From the NCBI GenBank assembly GCA_002724675.1, contig PBPL01000046.1, positions 1 to 41,268 on the forward strand: DNA of 41,268 nucleotides, read 5' to 3'. This document shows positions 1-8,862 of this stretch, piece after piece. The notes under the pieces were generated by a model, which saw only the letters and a program-made list of their open reading frames with translations, was not told the origin of the DNA and did not search any database. Every line of letters begins with the position of its first letter. Position 1 is the stretch's first letter. Position numbers and translations under genes: made by a program. This stretch comes from Deltaproteobacteria bacterium (GTDB lineage Bacteria > Myxococcota_A > UBA796 > UBA9615).

Positions 1-260
1 TCATGGCGCAGGGCAGAGATCTCACCCACGACAGCTCGCCCCAGATCATCCAATAGCGAGCTGAGCGCCACAGCCGGCTCCCGATGAGCTGTCGCACAAA
101 GAAAGGGCTCCGGCGCCGCCTCCGGCCCCTGCCGAACACGAAACTGAACGTCAAAGATGCGGTCGGCCCCCTGCGATCGAACGTTCTCGAAGGCCAGGGC
201 GACCAAGTCCCGCTCATCACGCAGGACGGCTTCCACCACAGGGAACATCAGATCACTCAT
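1..260 (-). CDS. Partial CDS, C-terminus off the left edge; unknown function (MSDLMFPVVEAVLRDERDLVALAFENVRSQGADRIFDVQFRVRQG...)
   Basis: Manual reverse-strand translation of 260..1 is open with no stop. Its ATG overlaps the stop of the upstream membrane-protein gene by 8 nt (ATGAGTGA). Missing from the ORF track because it has no stop in the window. Confidence 0.6.
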   Translation of the reverse strand, partial: MSDLMFPVVEAVLRDERDLVALAFENVRSQGADRIFDVQFRVRQGPEAAPEPFLCATAHREPAVALSSLLDDLGRAVVGEISALRH

Positions 261-1290
261 CCGGTCTCGACTCCATTCCGGCCTCGGCGCCCACCACCAC
301 GGCGAGCCAGCCCAACACAGCCGCTGTAGGGACCAGCACCGCCAGGGGAACCGCTACAACGATGCCCGAGACAACCAAGCCCACCAAAGGCAGCACAACG
401 CCGCCCAATCCCGGCAACGCACGGGCTGCCACCCGAGCGGTGTACACAACCACAACGACCACAGCGAGCAAACAGATTACCCCCTCGGCTCCGGCTCCTA
501 TAGGGCCCCCCGAAGCCCCGAATGCCTGAGCCCCCGGCCACACCAACAAGAGTTCCCCTGCCCTCAGGAGCCTGGATTCACCGTGCACCGACAGGAACCA
601 ACGAGACCCCAACACCAGCACGCCAGACATCGCCACAAGCCCCACGAGTCGCTGCAAGGTGCCTAGACCACGGCCCTTGTGCGACGTTCCAAGCCGAACG
701 AGCACAGCGATCCAGGCCATGGACAAGACCACCAGGAAAGGAGACCAATCCACTCCAGCCACCACCGGAATGTCTACCGAAGCGAGGCACTGGTCCACGG
801 ACAGCGCGACGACCCCAACAACCCCCGCGGCGCTGAGAGCTCCAGCAGCAGCCAAGCGCGTGTTCCCGCGGGCCCAATCGCCCCCCAGGGATGCCAGAGC
901 AAGCACCGGCAACAACAGACCTGTCAGGGTCAGGTCAGCCATGTCCATGGGTCCGACAACGATTGTGCTCCAGGGAGTCCACTCCGCAGCCCCTGTGAGA
1001 CCCTCGATGGCGTGTCGGCTGAGTACGGCTGCAGTCACGACACCCGAGGCCAACCAGAGCGGGGCACGAATCTTCGCCGAGACGGGCAGGCAGAAAGGGC
1101 AGAGCCCCACGAAGAGCACCAGGGCGCCCGCCACGGACCAGGCAATCAACCACGGCCCCGAATCACCGGTGACTGCGAGCGTTCGGCCTCCCACGGAGAG
1201 GAGTGCCGCAGCCCCGAGCAGGAGGCCAAGGCCCGCCGCCTTGAGTAGGGCAAGGGACACCGAAGGCTGGGTCGTGGAGGGCAGCGACAT
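253..1290 (-). CDS. Very hydrophobic multi-pass membrane protein of unknown function
   Basis: ORF with many hydrophobic segments. The internal ATG at 1290 (MSLPSTTQPSV...) is a more natural start than the tracked 1332. Confidence 0.65.
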   Translation of the reverse strand: MSLPSTTQPSVSLALLKAAGLGLLLGAAALLSVGGRTLAVTGDSGPWLIAWSVAGALVLFVGLCPFCLPVSAKIRAPLWLASGVVTAAVLSRHAIEGLTGAAEWTPWSTIVVGPMDMADLTLTGLLLPVLALASLGGDWARGNTRLAAAGALSAAGVVGVVALSVDQCLASVDIPVVAGVDWSPFLVVLSMAWIAVLVRLGTSHKGRGLGTLQRLVGLVAMSGVLVLGSRWFLSVHGESRLLRAGELLLVWPGAQAFGASGGPIGAGAEGVICLLAVVVVVVYTARVAARALPGLGGVVLPLVGLVVSGIVVAVPLAVLVPTAAVLGWLAVVVGAEAGMESRPDE

Positions 1291-1356
1291 GAAACCTGGT
1301 ATACAACGCCCGCTTCGGCAACGGGCACTCACGCCCCACTAAGCAAGGAACACATC

Positions 1357-2127
1357 ATGAAGCTCTCTGCTGTACGAGCCATCATCACCGGAGGAGGAAG
1401 TGGCATGGGCCGCGCCTTCGCCCTTCACCTCGCCAGCGAAGGCGCCTCCGTCGCCGTGGCAGACATCGCCGAAGAGGCGCTCGCCGACACAGTGAACGCT
1501 GCCAGCGATCTGCCGGGGAAGGTGTGCGCAATTACTGCCGATGTGACAGACGAGGCGAGCGTCCACAACCTGGTACAGGAAGCCCGTGAACAGCTGGGCG
1601 GCCTGAACGTGCTGATCAACAACGCGGGTATCTTTCGCGATGGGCTACTCGTCAAGGTCGATCGAGAGACAAAGAAAGTGTCCCGCGCCATGTCTCTCGA
1701 ACAATGGAATCAGGTGCTCAACGTCGACCTCACGGGCCCGTTCCTATGCACCCGGGAGTTCACGACATCGTGTATCGACGGCGGAGTATCCGACGCAGTC
1801 GTCGTCAACATCTCGTCGGTGGCACGCCATGGGAACACCGGCCAGAGCAATTACTCGGCGGCAAAGGCCGGACTCGTCGCCGACACCAAGCTGTGGGCAC
1901 AAGAACTCGCCCGCTATGGCATCCGCACGGGCGCCATCGCCCCAGGCTTTGTCCAGACGCCCATTCTCGATGGCATGCGGCCAGAGGTACTCGAGAGGAT
2001 GGTGTCGGTCGTCCCGCTGAAGCGTGTGGCGCTTCCCGAAGAGGTCTTCCTGGGCGTCAAGTTCATCATCGAGTGCGACTATTTCACCGGTCGGTGCATC
2101 GACATCGACGGCGGCATGGTGGTCTGA
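1357..2127 (+). CDS. Short-chain dehydrogenase/reductase (SDR, FabG-like)
   Basis: TGGGSGMG cofactor motif, NNAG, S-YSAAK catalytic motif, terminal DIDGGMVV; SD-like AAGGA upstream. Confidence 0.93.
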   Translation: MKLSAVRAIITGGGSGMGRAFALHLASEGASVAVADIAEEALADTVNAASDLPGKVCAITADVTDEASVHNLVQEAREQLGGLNVLINNAGIFRDGLLVKVDRETKKVSRAMSLEQWNQVLNVDLTGPFLCTREFTTSCIDGGVSDAVVVNISSVARHGNTGQSNYSAAKAGLVADTKLWAQELARYGIRTGAIAPGFVQTPILDGMRPEVLERMVSVVPLKRVALPEEVFLGVKFIIECDYFTGRCIDIDGGMVV

Positions 2128-2196
2128 GAGAGCCCGAATCGCTTGACGGCATCCGTTGAGCCTGCAAAGTGTGGCCAACACCGAGGGAACAAAGTC

Positions 2197-3318
2197 ATGG
2201 ATGACAAGCTGGTCGACATCTTAAGGCAAGTGAACGACCCGGAACTGCACAAGGACCTGGTCACGCTCGGCATGATCAAGCGGGCCGACCTCGAGGGGTC
2301 GACCGCCAAGATCACCGTGGAGCTCACCACGCCGGCCTGTCCGCTGAAGGACACAATCCTCAACGACATCCAGGCAGCCCTGGATCGAGGGCTACCGGGC
2401 ACCACCGCCGAAGTCGAGTGGACCGCACAGGTCCGCTCGGGTCGACCCGGAGGTCAGGGAGACGCCTCCTTCCCACGACTCGATGGAGTCTCCAACATCG
2501 TGCTCGTAGCCTCGGGCAAAGGTGGAGTGGGGAAGAGCACGGTCGCCGTCAACCTTGCCTGCGCCCTCGCCCGCTCTGGCTGCAAGGTGGGCCTGCTCGA
2601 TGCGGATATCTATGGGCCATCCATGCCGACCATGCTGGACAAGCACGATGAGGTGACGTCGTCAGACGGCAAGACCATTGATCCGCACACGGTCCACGGC
2701 ATCAAGGTCATGTCCATGGGGTTCTTTATCCCCCCCAGCCGGGCCATGATCTGGCGGGGCCCCATGCTCCACTCAGCCGTCGTGCAGTTTCTCCGCGATG
2801 TGAACTGGGGGGAGCTGGACTACCTGGTCGTCGATTTACCGCCAGGCACTGGCGACGTGCAGTTGACCTTCGCCCAGCAGCTCAAGGTGACCGGAGCTGT
2901 CATCGTCTCAACTCCCCAGACGGTCGCACTAGCTGACGTCGTTCGGGCGAAGGCGATGTTCGACTCAGTCAAGATCCCCATTCTCGGCCTGGTCGAGAAC
3001 ATGGCCTATTTCGTCTGTGACGGTTGTGACAAGAAACACTGGATCTTCGACCGCGACGGAGCAAAGCACGCCGCCGAACACTTCGAGATCCCCATCCTCG
3101 GAGAGCTGCCCCTGGAAGGTGCCGTCCGCGAAGGAGGCGACCGAGGGATCCCCGTGGTCGAGGCAGCGCCTCAATCATCGATCGCTGCGGCCTTCCTGGA
3201 CATGGCGGCCTCTCTCGCCGGGAGGATCTCCGTCGTGAGTGCCGAGGCTCAAGCAGCGGTGACCGCTCCCACGGACGAGTCCACAGCAGGCCGCCGCTCC
3301 TTGCCCATCATTGGGTAA
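2197..3318 (+). CDS. apbC: Mrp/ApbC/NBP35-family Fe-S cluster carrier ATPase with N-terminal MIP18 (DUF59) domain
   Basis: GKGGVGKST P-loop, DADIYGPS, CDGC motif, N-terminal DPELHKDLVTLGMI. ATG at 2197 (MDDKLVDIL) fits better than 2143. Confidence 0.93.
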   Translation: MDDKLVDILRQVNDPELHKDLVTLGMIKRADLEGSTAKITVELTTPACPLKDTILNDIQAALDRGLPGTTAEVEWTAQVRSGRPGGQGDASFPRLDGVSNIVLVASGKGGVGKSTVAVNLACALARSGCKVGLLDADIYGPSMPTMLDKHDEVTSSDGKTIDPHTVHGIKVMSMGFFIPPSRAMIWRGPMLHSAVVQFLRDVNWGELDYLVVDLPPGTGDVQLTFAQQLKVTGAVIVSTPQTVALADVVRAKAMFDSVKIPILGLVENMAYFVCDGCDKKHWIFDRDGAKHAAEHFEIPILGELPLEGAVREGGDRGIPVVEAAPQSSIAAAFLDMAASLAGRISVVSAEAQAAVTAPTDESTAGRRSLPIIG

Positions 3319-3395
3319 GGCCTCGCCATTTCGGAAGCTGAACCGGTGAACGAGAGCGATCAAGCGATGCTGTTCCAACCGTCTGAACACGTAGG

Positions 3396-3896
3396 ATGGA
3401 ACAGCCTGTGCTGAAGCGAATCGTCGGTACTGTGAAGAGGCTTGCTCAACGACAGGACCGCGACAAGCGGCGGAGCACTACGACACCGATAACCGACGCC
3501 ATCCCCAACGACTGGAATGACGTTACGGGTCCCCGAAAGGCACAAGGCGAGGCCTCGGAGGCGCCACCAACCGGCAGCACGAGTGAGCAGGTTCAGTCAC
3601 CAGATCAACTGCACACGGTTCGGTTCGAGGGCCAGGGCACGGAGATCCAGGTAGCGAGCGGCACCTCCATCTTGGACGCAGCGCTGGAGGCCGACGTGGA
3701 TCTGAACAACTATTGCGGCGGCATGTGCTCCTGTGGATCGTGTCGGGTCATCGTCATCAGCGGAGAGCTCTCCGAGCTGGACGACATCGAAGAGGCCACA
3801 TTGGACCTCGTTCGAGAGAGTGACCGAGACCGCCTCGGCTGTCAGGCGCGGGTCCAGGGTGACATCAAGATAGAGCTGCCGCCTCAGGACTTCTAG
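3396..3896 (+). CDS. 2Fe-2S ferredoxin with a roughly 65-aa low-complexity N-terminal extension
   Basis: YCGGMCSCGSC...LGCQARV cysteine pattern typical of 2Fe-2S ferredoxins. Confidence 0.88.
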   Translation: MEQPVLKRIVGTVKRLAQRQDRDKRRSTTTPITDAIPNDWNDVTGPRKAQGEASEAPPTGSTSEQVQSPDQLHTVRFEGQGTEIQVASGTSILDAALEADVDLNNYCGGMCSCGSCRVIVISGELSELDDIEEATLDLVRESDRDRLGCQARVQGDIKIELPPQDF

Positions 3897-3945
3897 GGTG
3901 AGCAGGGCCTCGTTCAGACTCGATACAACGCTCTGAGAACCCGCT

Positions 3946-4761
3946 CTAGGATGCCAGTGGCTGCGACGGAGACCCTTGAGTTGGCTGCCCACCATCCACA
4001 GCCATCAACTGACGGTAGGGAATGAGCAATTCCTGCTCAATTCTCAGAAGACCCAACTTTTCGAAGAGCACGCAAAGTCCGTAGCCCAGATCGATCTCCC
4101 TACGGCGGGAGGAGAAGGTCGCTGAGGAGGGGTAGCGATGGTGGTTGTTCTGAAAACCCTCGCCAAACACCAGCCACGCCACGAGATGATTGTTTCGAGA
4201 ATCATCATCGGTGTCGAAATTGCGCCCGCCTGACGAGTGGCCAAGGGCATTGACCATCCAACCCTGAATCGGATGGCTCATGATTCCGAAGAAGTAACAG
4301 ATACCCAAAAGCCAAGCGCCATACGCCACACCCAGCAACAACCCGATGCTCAAGTGGGTGGCATAGGGCAGCCACCAGAGTCGGTGACGATTGAGCCAGT
4401 TGACGTCAAAGTCGAGGTCAGCGACCCGGTCTGTAAACTCGGGCTTTCCGGCGCGAAGCTTCAAGATAATGCGCTCGTAGGAACGGAGCTGGGCCAGCAT
4501 GACTCCTAGAACTCCGTGATTGAGAGGGCTGTGGGGATCGTCCCTCGTGTCCGAGAAGTCATGGTGCCTTCGGTGCATACAGACCCACGCCTTGGGGTCT
4601 AAGCCCGTGACCCAGTTCCCTGTCAGCGCCACGAATCGACGAAGCCCTGGCTTCAGCTCCACACCACGATGGGCCAGGCCCCGGTGATAGAACACCGTGA
4701 TGTACAAGATGTTGAGCAGATAGGCTCCCGCAAACACCAACAGGCACAAGATCGAATACAT
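3946..4761 (-). CDS. Fatty acid desaturase (membrane acyl desaturase type)
   Basis: Histidine boxes HRGLAHR, HRRHHDFSD and FQNNHHR plus hydrophobic spans. Start could be 4830; ATG at 4761 preferred. Confidence 0.9.
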   Translation of the reverse strand: MYSILCLLVFAGAYLLNILYITVFYHRGLAHRGVELKPGLRRFVALTGNWVTGLDPKAWVCMHRRHHDFSDTRDDPHSPLNHGVLGVMLAQLRSYERIILKLRAGKPEFTDRVADLDFDVNWLNRHRLWWLPYATHLSIGLLLGVAYGAWLLGICYFFGIMSHPIQGWMVNALGHSSGGRNFDTDDDSRNNHLVAWLVFGEGFQNNHHRYPSSATFSSRRREIDLGYGLCVLFEKLGLLRIEQELLIPYRQLMAVDGGQPTQGSPSQPLAS

Positions 4762-4789
4762 CGGAGTGTCCTCTATCACGGCAGCATGC

Positions 4790-5758
4790 CTAGACTTCGG
4801 GGGGGCCTTCAGGAGGCGGAAATAGGGCATCCAGACGCTCGATCACGTCATCCGACAGATCGACCTCTGAAGCTGTGATGTTCTCTTCAACCTGCTCCGG
4901 ACGAGTTGCACCACAGATGACGGAGGCCACGGCCTGGTCACGAAGGCACCAGGCGAGAGCCAGCTGAGCGGGGCTGCACCCCTGCTCGTCGGCCAACCCG
5001 ACCATCTGATCGACCGCCTTGAGGGCCTGCTCATCCCGAAGCGAGGCCATAAAGACGTTGCGATGCTCGTCTGCTCCACGACTCCCAGCAGGCAGTCGAC
5101 CGCCACTGTACTTTCCGGTCAGGACTCCCTGGGCGAGCGGAGAGAAGACAACCTGAGAGAGCCCCTCGCGCTCGGACATGGGGATCACTTCCGGCTCCAC
5201 CGCTCGTTCCAGCAGGCTGTAGGGAGGCTGGTTGCTAATGGGACGCGCACACCCCAATTCGTCGGCAATGTGGCAGGCGTCGAGGATCTGGGCCGCGGTC
5301 CAGCACGAGACTCCCCAATACAGAACCTTGCCCTGGTCGATGAGCATTCCCATGGTCGCCACCGTCTCGTGGAGTGGGGTGTCCTCGTCGTAGCGGTGGC
5401 ACTGGAACAGATCCAGATAGTCGGTACGCAAGCGGCCCAGGCTGGCATGCACGGACTCGACCAAGTGTTTGCGAGACAGGCCGCGATCGTTGGGGTTGTC
5501 CGACATGGGCCAAAAGGCCTTCGTGGCCAACACGATGTCGGTGCGCTTGACGTCGGAGAGGGCCTCGCCGAGCAGCTCCTCAGCAGCACCTCGCGCGTAC
5601 ACATCCGCCGTATCGAAGAAGATTACACCGCCTTCCAAGGCTGCCTGAACGCAAGCCCGTGTCGTACTCGCGTCCACGGCCGAACCAAACGTCAGCCAAG
5701 ACCCGAGAGCCACCCGAGACACCTTCAAACCTGAGTCACCTAGATTGACGTACTCCAT
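4790..5758 (-). CDS. Aldo/keto reductase (Kv-beta/YghZ-like)
   Basis: FFDTADVYARGAAEELLGEAL, DYLDLFQCHR, LYWGVSCW; ATG at 5758 (MEYVNLGDSGLKVS). Confidence 0.93.
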   Translation of the reverse strand: MEYVNLGDSGLKVSRVALGSWLTFGSAVDASTTRACVQAALEGGVIFFDTADVYARGAAEELLGEALSDVKRTDIVLATKAFWPMSDNPNDRGLSRKHLVESVHASLGRLRTDYLDLFQCHRYDEDTPLHETVATMGMLIDQGKVLYWGVSCWTAAQILDACHIADELGCARPISNQPPYSLLERAVEPEVIPMSEREGLSQVVFSPLAQGVLTGKYSGGRLPAGSRGADEHRNVFMASLRDEQALKAVDQMVGLADEQGCSPAQLALAWCLRDQAVASVICGATRPEQVEENITASEVDLSDDVIERLDALFPPPEGPPEV

Positions 5759-5784
5759 CGATTCCTTCCCACACTGAGCGCGTA

Positions 5785-8718
5785 CTACCACGACAGACGA
5801 GACAATTCGACAGAACTTCCGGCTCCACGGGCATCGTGGAGCACAACCTCCACAGAACCGGTCTCTGGGATCACATTCACGATGGCGACTCCGCCCGTGT
5901 CCCGGGGCCCGGCGTGATACCGAGATTGACGATTCGTGCCCCCACAGGACGAGGCAACGAGGTGCTGGGGCCCGGGAGCCCTGTAGCCCTTGGCCGCTGC
6001 GCCAGAGACGATCACTCCCGGCAGGCCCTCGGTCTCGCAGCCAGGCTCATAGGCCTGCATGTCGTGGTCGTGACCCGCCAGACTGGCCACGAGCTTGCAG
6101 CCCGATGTCCGTGCGTCCACAAGCACCCGCTGAATCGCCTTCTCCACATGAGCCTCGTGGGTGTGGTGCCGACCCTGACTACTGGCGGGGTGGTGGCCCA
6201 CGGCCAAGGTGGGAGCCCCCTCAGCACAGGCCATGGCCAGTGCGTCCATACCCAAGCCGGGCATCTCGGGCCCTGGGTTCGCGACCGAGTCCGTGTCGAG
6301 TGCGGCAATCGCAAGGACCGTTGTGGTGCCACGTCGTAGACGGGCAGCATAGGAAGCTGCGGGCAACACCAGGCCACGTCGACCGTCTGCAGCGAACAAG
6401 ACCTCTCGCTTCTTCTCGGGCCCAGGCTCATGGCGATATTCGTGGTTCCCCAAGACGGCGAGGGTGGGTAGCTCCAGAGTCGCGAGGCTGCGGTCCCACA
6501 CCTGCTGCCAATTCTCTGCAGCCTCATCGCCAGGCCCGTAGAGCAGATCCCCAGCCAGGGTCATTAGGTGACAAGGCTCAGCCGCGCAGAGAGCAGCAGC
6601 CGAAGCGACCGTGTCGTCGAGGATGCGACCAGGCCGTCCTACGTCCCCCAACGCGACGATCCGCAGGGGGCCAGCCGATGGACACGCGATCTCTCCGCGT
6701 GACTCCCAGCTACCCCCAGTCGACACCTCCAGCCGACACCGCCCGGTGTCAGTAACGTCGCCTTGCCCCTTCTGGCCTGCTGCCGAGGCCAACTGCGGCG
6801 CGCTGCTGTCCGTAACTGGAGCGACGCTCGATGGCCGCGCCTGCGCCTCGGCAGTTGCATAGGACTGAATCGGAGTTGGGCAGAGGTGAGCAAGACTCGG
6901 GCGGGCCTGGTGAGCCATGGGGATGACATAGCCATCCATTGGCAGGAGCGCGCAGTCCCCCAACGGAGGGGCCGCCACCCGCGCCCACCTCTCACCATTC
7001 CAGGCCAATAGGTGGACGTCCGGGTCGTCCAGAGACCGCTCCACCTGCACCTCGATGCGCTCCAGCCGTCCATCGGTCACCTGATCCGCTGTAACCAGCA
7101 TCTCCCCCCGTCGGAACACGTCTCCGGGCGTCACCTCAGGGCTCGCGCGAAACAAGCTCTCCCAGAACTCGACCAGGAAACCCGGCGGACCGGCCTCCAG
7201 CGTGAACGAGTTGAGAGAGGTCCGACGGAGCACCTGGTCCCCAGGCACGATGGAGACTTGCCACAAGGCTTGGGGCACCTCACCTCCAGCAGCTCTCCGC
7301 ATCAAAGCCAGATAGGTGGGGGTGACCGGGTCCGGCGAATTGAGCAGCAGCACTTGGGCCCCAGCAGCTCCCGCTCCCTCGGGCAGCTCCGCCCCAGCAG
7401 CAAACTGGTCCAATTGCCGAACCAGCTCGGCGAACACCCCCATCCCCCCCACCACACTCACCGGAGCAGCCACCAGGTGCACGAGGAACAAGACCGAAGC
7501 GATCAGAGAACGGAGGCGATTGGGCACAGACATCACGGAACTCCCCATACGATCTCGACGCCCCAAGGTATCCACAATGAAGCAGGCAAGGACCCATGCC
7601 ACGCCAAGGGTCGGAAACAGTAACAGGCGGTTGGATGGGAAGGTGGCAGCAACGGGCACGGTGGACAGGGCGGCCCCCATCGCCATGAAACGACACACTG
7701 GGTCTCGACGCAAGAGCGGCCAAAGGGCCCAGGACACCACACCCAACACCCCACACGCCAAGCCAATGTCCCAGCCTTCGAGGCTGCTCGACAGCACCGT
7801 GGAAGCCTCCGCAGGGATGACGCCGACCGAAGCGGACAGCAAGAGGGGGATCCGTCGCGTGACAGCCAGTACTACAAAATCCAGGGGGCGATCGAAGGGG
7901 CTGACGTACAGGCCTGAACCCGCCGTTCCGTAGCCGGCCTGTTGCCACAGGACCAAGTACACGGCTGTCACCACCACGATGGGGGCTAGAGCCGAGGCTC
8001 TCTGACCGATGCTTCCGCGTCCAAGGCTGAGTTCATAAGCTGATGCCCACAAGACCACCGAGATCGCGGTCTCGCCGCCGGCAAGGCCCAAGCCATAGCA
8101 ACACAGAGAGAACGCAAGCGCCCGAGACCCAGCCCCATTGCGGAAGCGATGGTAGTGCACGAGCGCGAGGACCGAGAACAGAACGCTGACGACCGCGTTG
8201 CGGTTAGCCACCCAGCCAAAATTCCAGTTGTGCGCATCATCAAAGGCATAGATGAGTCCGGCGACCGTGACGATGGTCATGGCCCGCCCCCAGTCTCTGC
8301 TGAGCTCCCGAAAGAACAGACACACCGAAGCTAGAAGCGCAGCCCACAGCACCAAGGTCGTCGCATGATGTCCGACAGCGTTGTAGCCCCAGAGTTGATG
8401 ATCGAGCTTGTGCGTCAACGAGGTCAGCGGCCGCCAGAACGCGGCGCGAAAGTCCGAGGCCGTCCACCAGGGTGATGGGAGACCCTGCGCCGACGAGAGC
8501 ACCGGGTCATCGGACTTCACAAAGGCAAAGAGGTCCAGCGCACCTCGGTGCGAGAGAAACTCGTCATCGTCCAACATCGCTAGGTGGAACCAGTCGTCGA
8601 TGAAGAAACCAACCCCCAGAGAAGATGAGGCGACGAGCAGACCACAGAGAACGACCACGAGTGTCGAAGGAAGGCGCTCCAGAAGCCTCAGCGTCCTAGT
8701 CACAAGCGGTGCTGACAC
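5785..8718 (-). CDS. Fusion: N-terminal polytopic GT-C/mannosyltransferase-like membrane module plus C-terminal calcineurin-like metallophosphoesterase
   Basis: N-term FFIDDWFHL and RPLTSLTHKLDHQLWGYNAVGHHATTLVLW followed by many TM spans. C-term GDVGRPGR, GDLLYG, GNHEYR, GHHPASS, GHDHDMQ metallophosphoesterase motifs. GTG start at 8718 preceded by GAGGAG at a 6-nt spacing; the tracked ORF starts at TTG 8778. Confidence 0.78.
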   Translation of the reverse strand: MSAPLVTRTLRLLERLPSTLVVVLCGLLVASSSLGVGFFIDDWFHLAMLDDDEFLSHRGALDLFAFVKSDDPVLSSAQGLPSPWWTASDFRAAFWRPLTSLTHKLDHQLWGYNAVGHHATTLVLWAALLASVCLFFRELSRDWGRAMTIVTVAGLIYAFDDAHNWNFGWVANRNAVVSVLFSVLALVHYHRFRNGAGSRALAFSLCCYGLGLAGGETAISVVLWASAYELSLGRGSIGQRASALAPIVVVTAVYLVLWQQAGYGTAGSGLYVSPFDRPLDFVVLAVTRRIPLLLSASVGVIPAEASTVLSSSLEGWDIGLACGVLGVVSWALWPLLRRDPVCRFMAMGAALSTVPVAATFPSNRLLLFPTLGVAWVLACFIVDTLGRRDRMGSSVMSVPNRLRSLIASVLFLVHLVAAPVSVVGGMGVFAELVRQLDQFAAGAELPEGAGAAGAQVLLLNSPDPVTPTYLALMRRAAGGEVPQALWQVSIVPGDQVLRRTSLNSFTLEAGPPGFLVEFWESLFRASPEVTPGDVFRRGEMLVTADQVTDGRLERIEVQVERSLDDPDVHLLAWNGERWARVAAPPLGDCALLPMDGYVIPMAHQARPSLAHLCPTPIQSYATAEAQARPSSVAPVTDSSAPQLASAAGQKGQGDVTDTGRCRLEVSTGGSWESRGEIACPSAGPLRIVALGDVGRPGRILDDTVASAAALCAAEPCHLMTLAGDLLYGPGDEAAENWQQVWDRSLATLELPTLAVLGNHEYRHEPGPEKKREVLFAADGRRGLVLPAASYAARLRRGTTTVLAIAALDTDSVANPGPEMPGLGMDALAMACAEGAPTLAVGHHPASSQGRHHTHEAHVEKAIQRVLVDARTSGCKLVASLAGHDHDMQAYEPGCETEGLPGVIVSGAAAKGYRAPGPQHLVASSCGGTNRQSRYHAGPRDTGGVAIVNVIPETGSVEVVLHDARGAGSSVELSRLSW

Positions 8719-8862
8719 GTCAGTCTCCTCGAACCCATCTGCGCCCGACGGCTGGCGACAAACGGGTGGCAGGAGCAAGCATTCCCCCAGTCGGACCCGG
8801 TTGTAAAGCAGGACCTAAACCCGGGCCTGGCGGGCTCTCATGCCATCTGTATAGTGCCCGCC

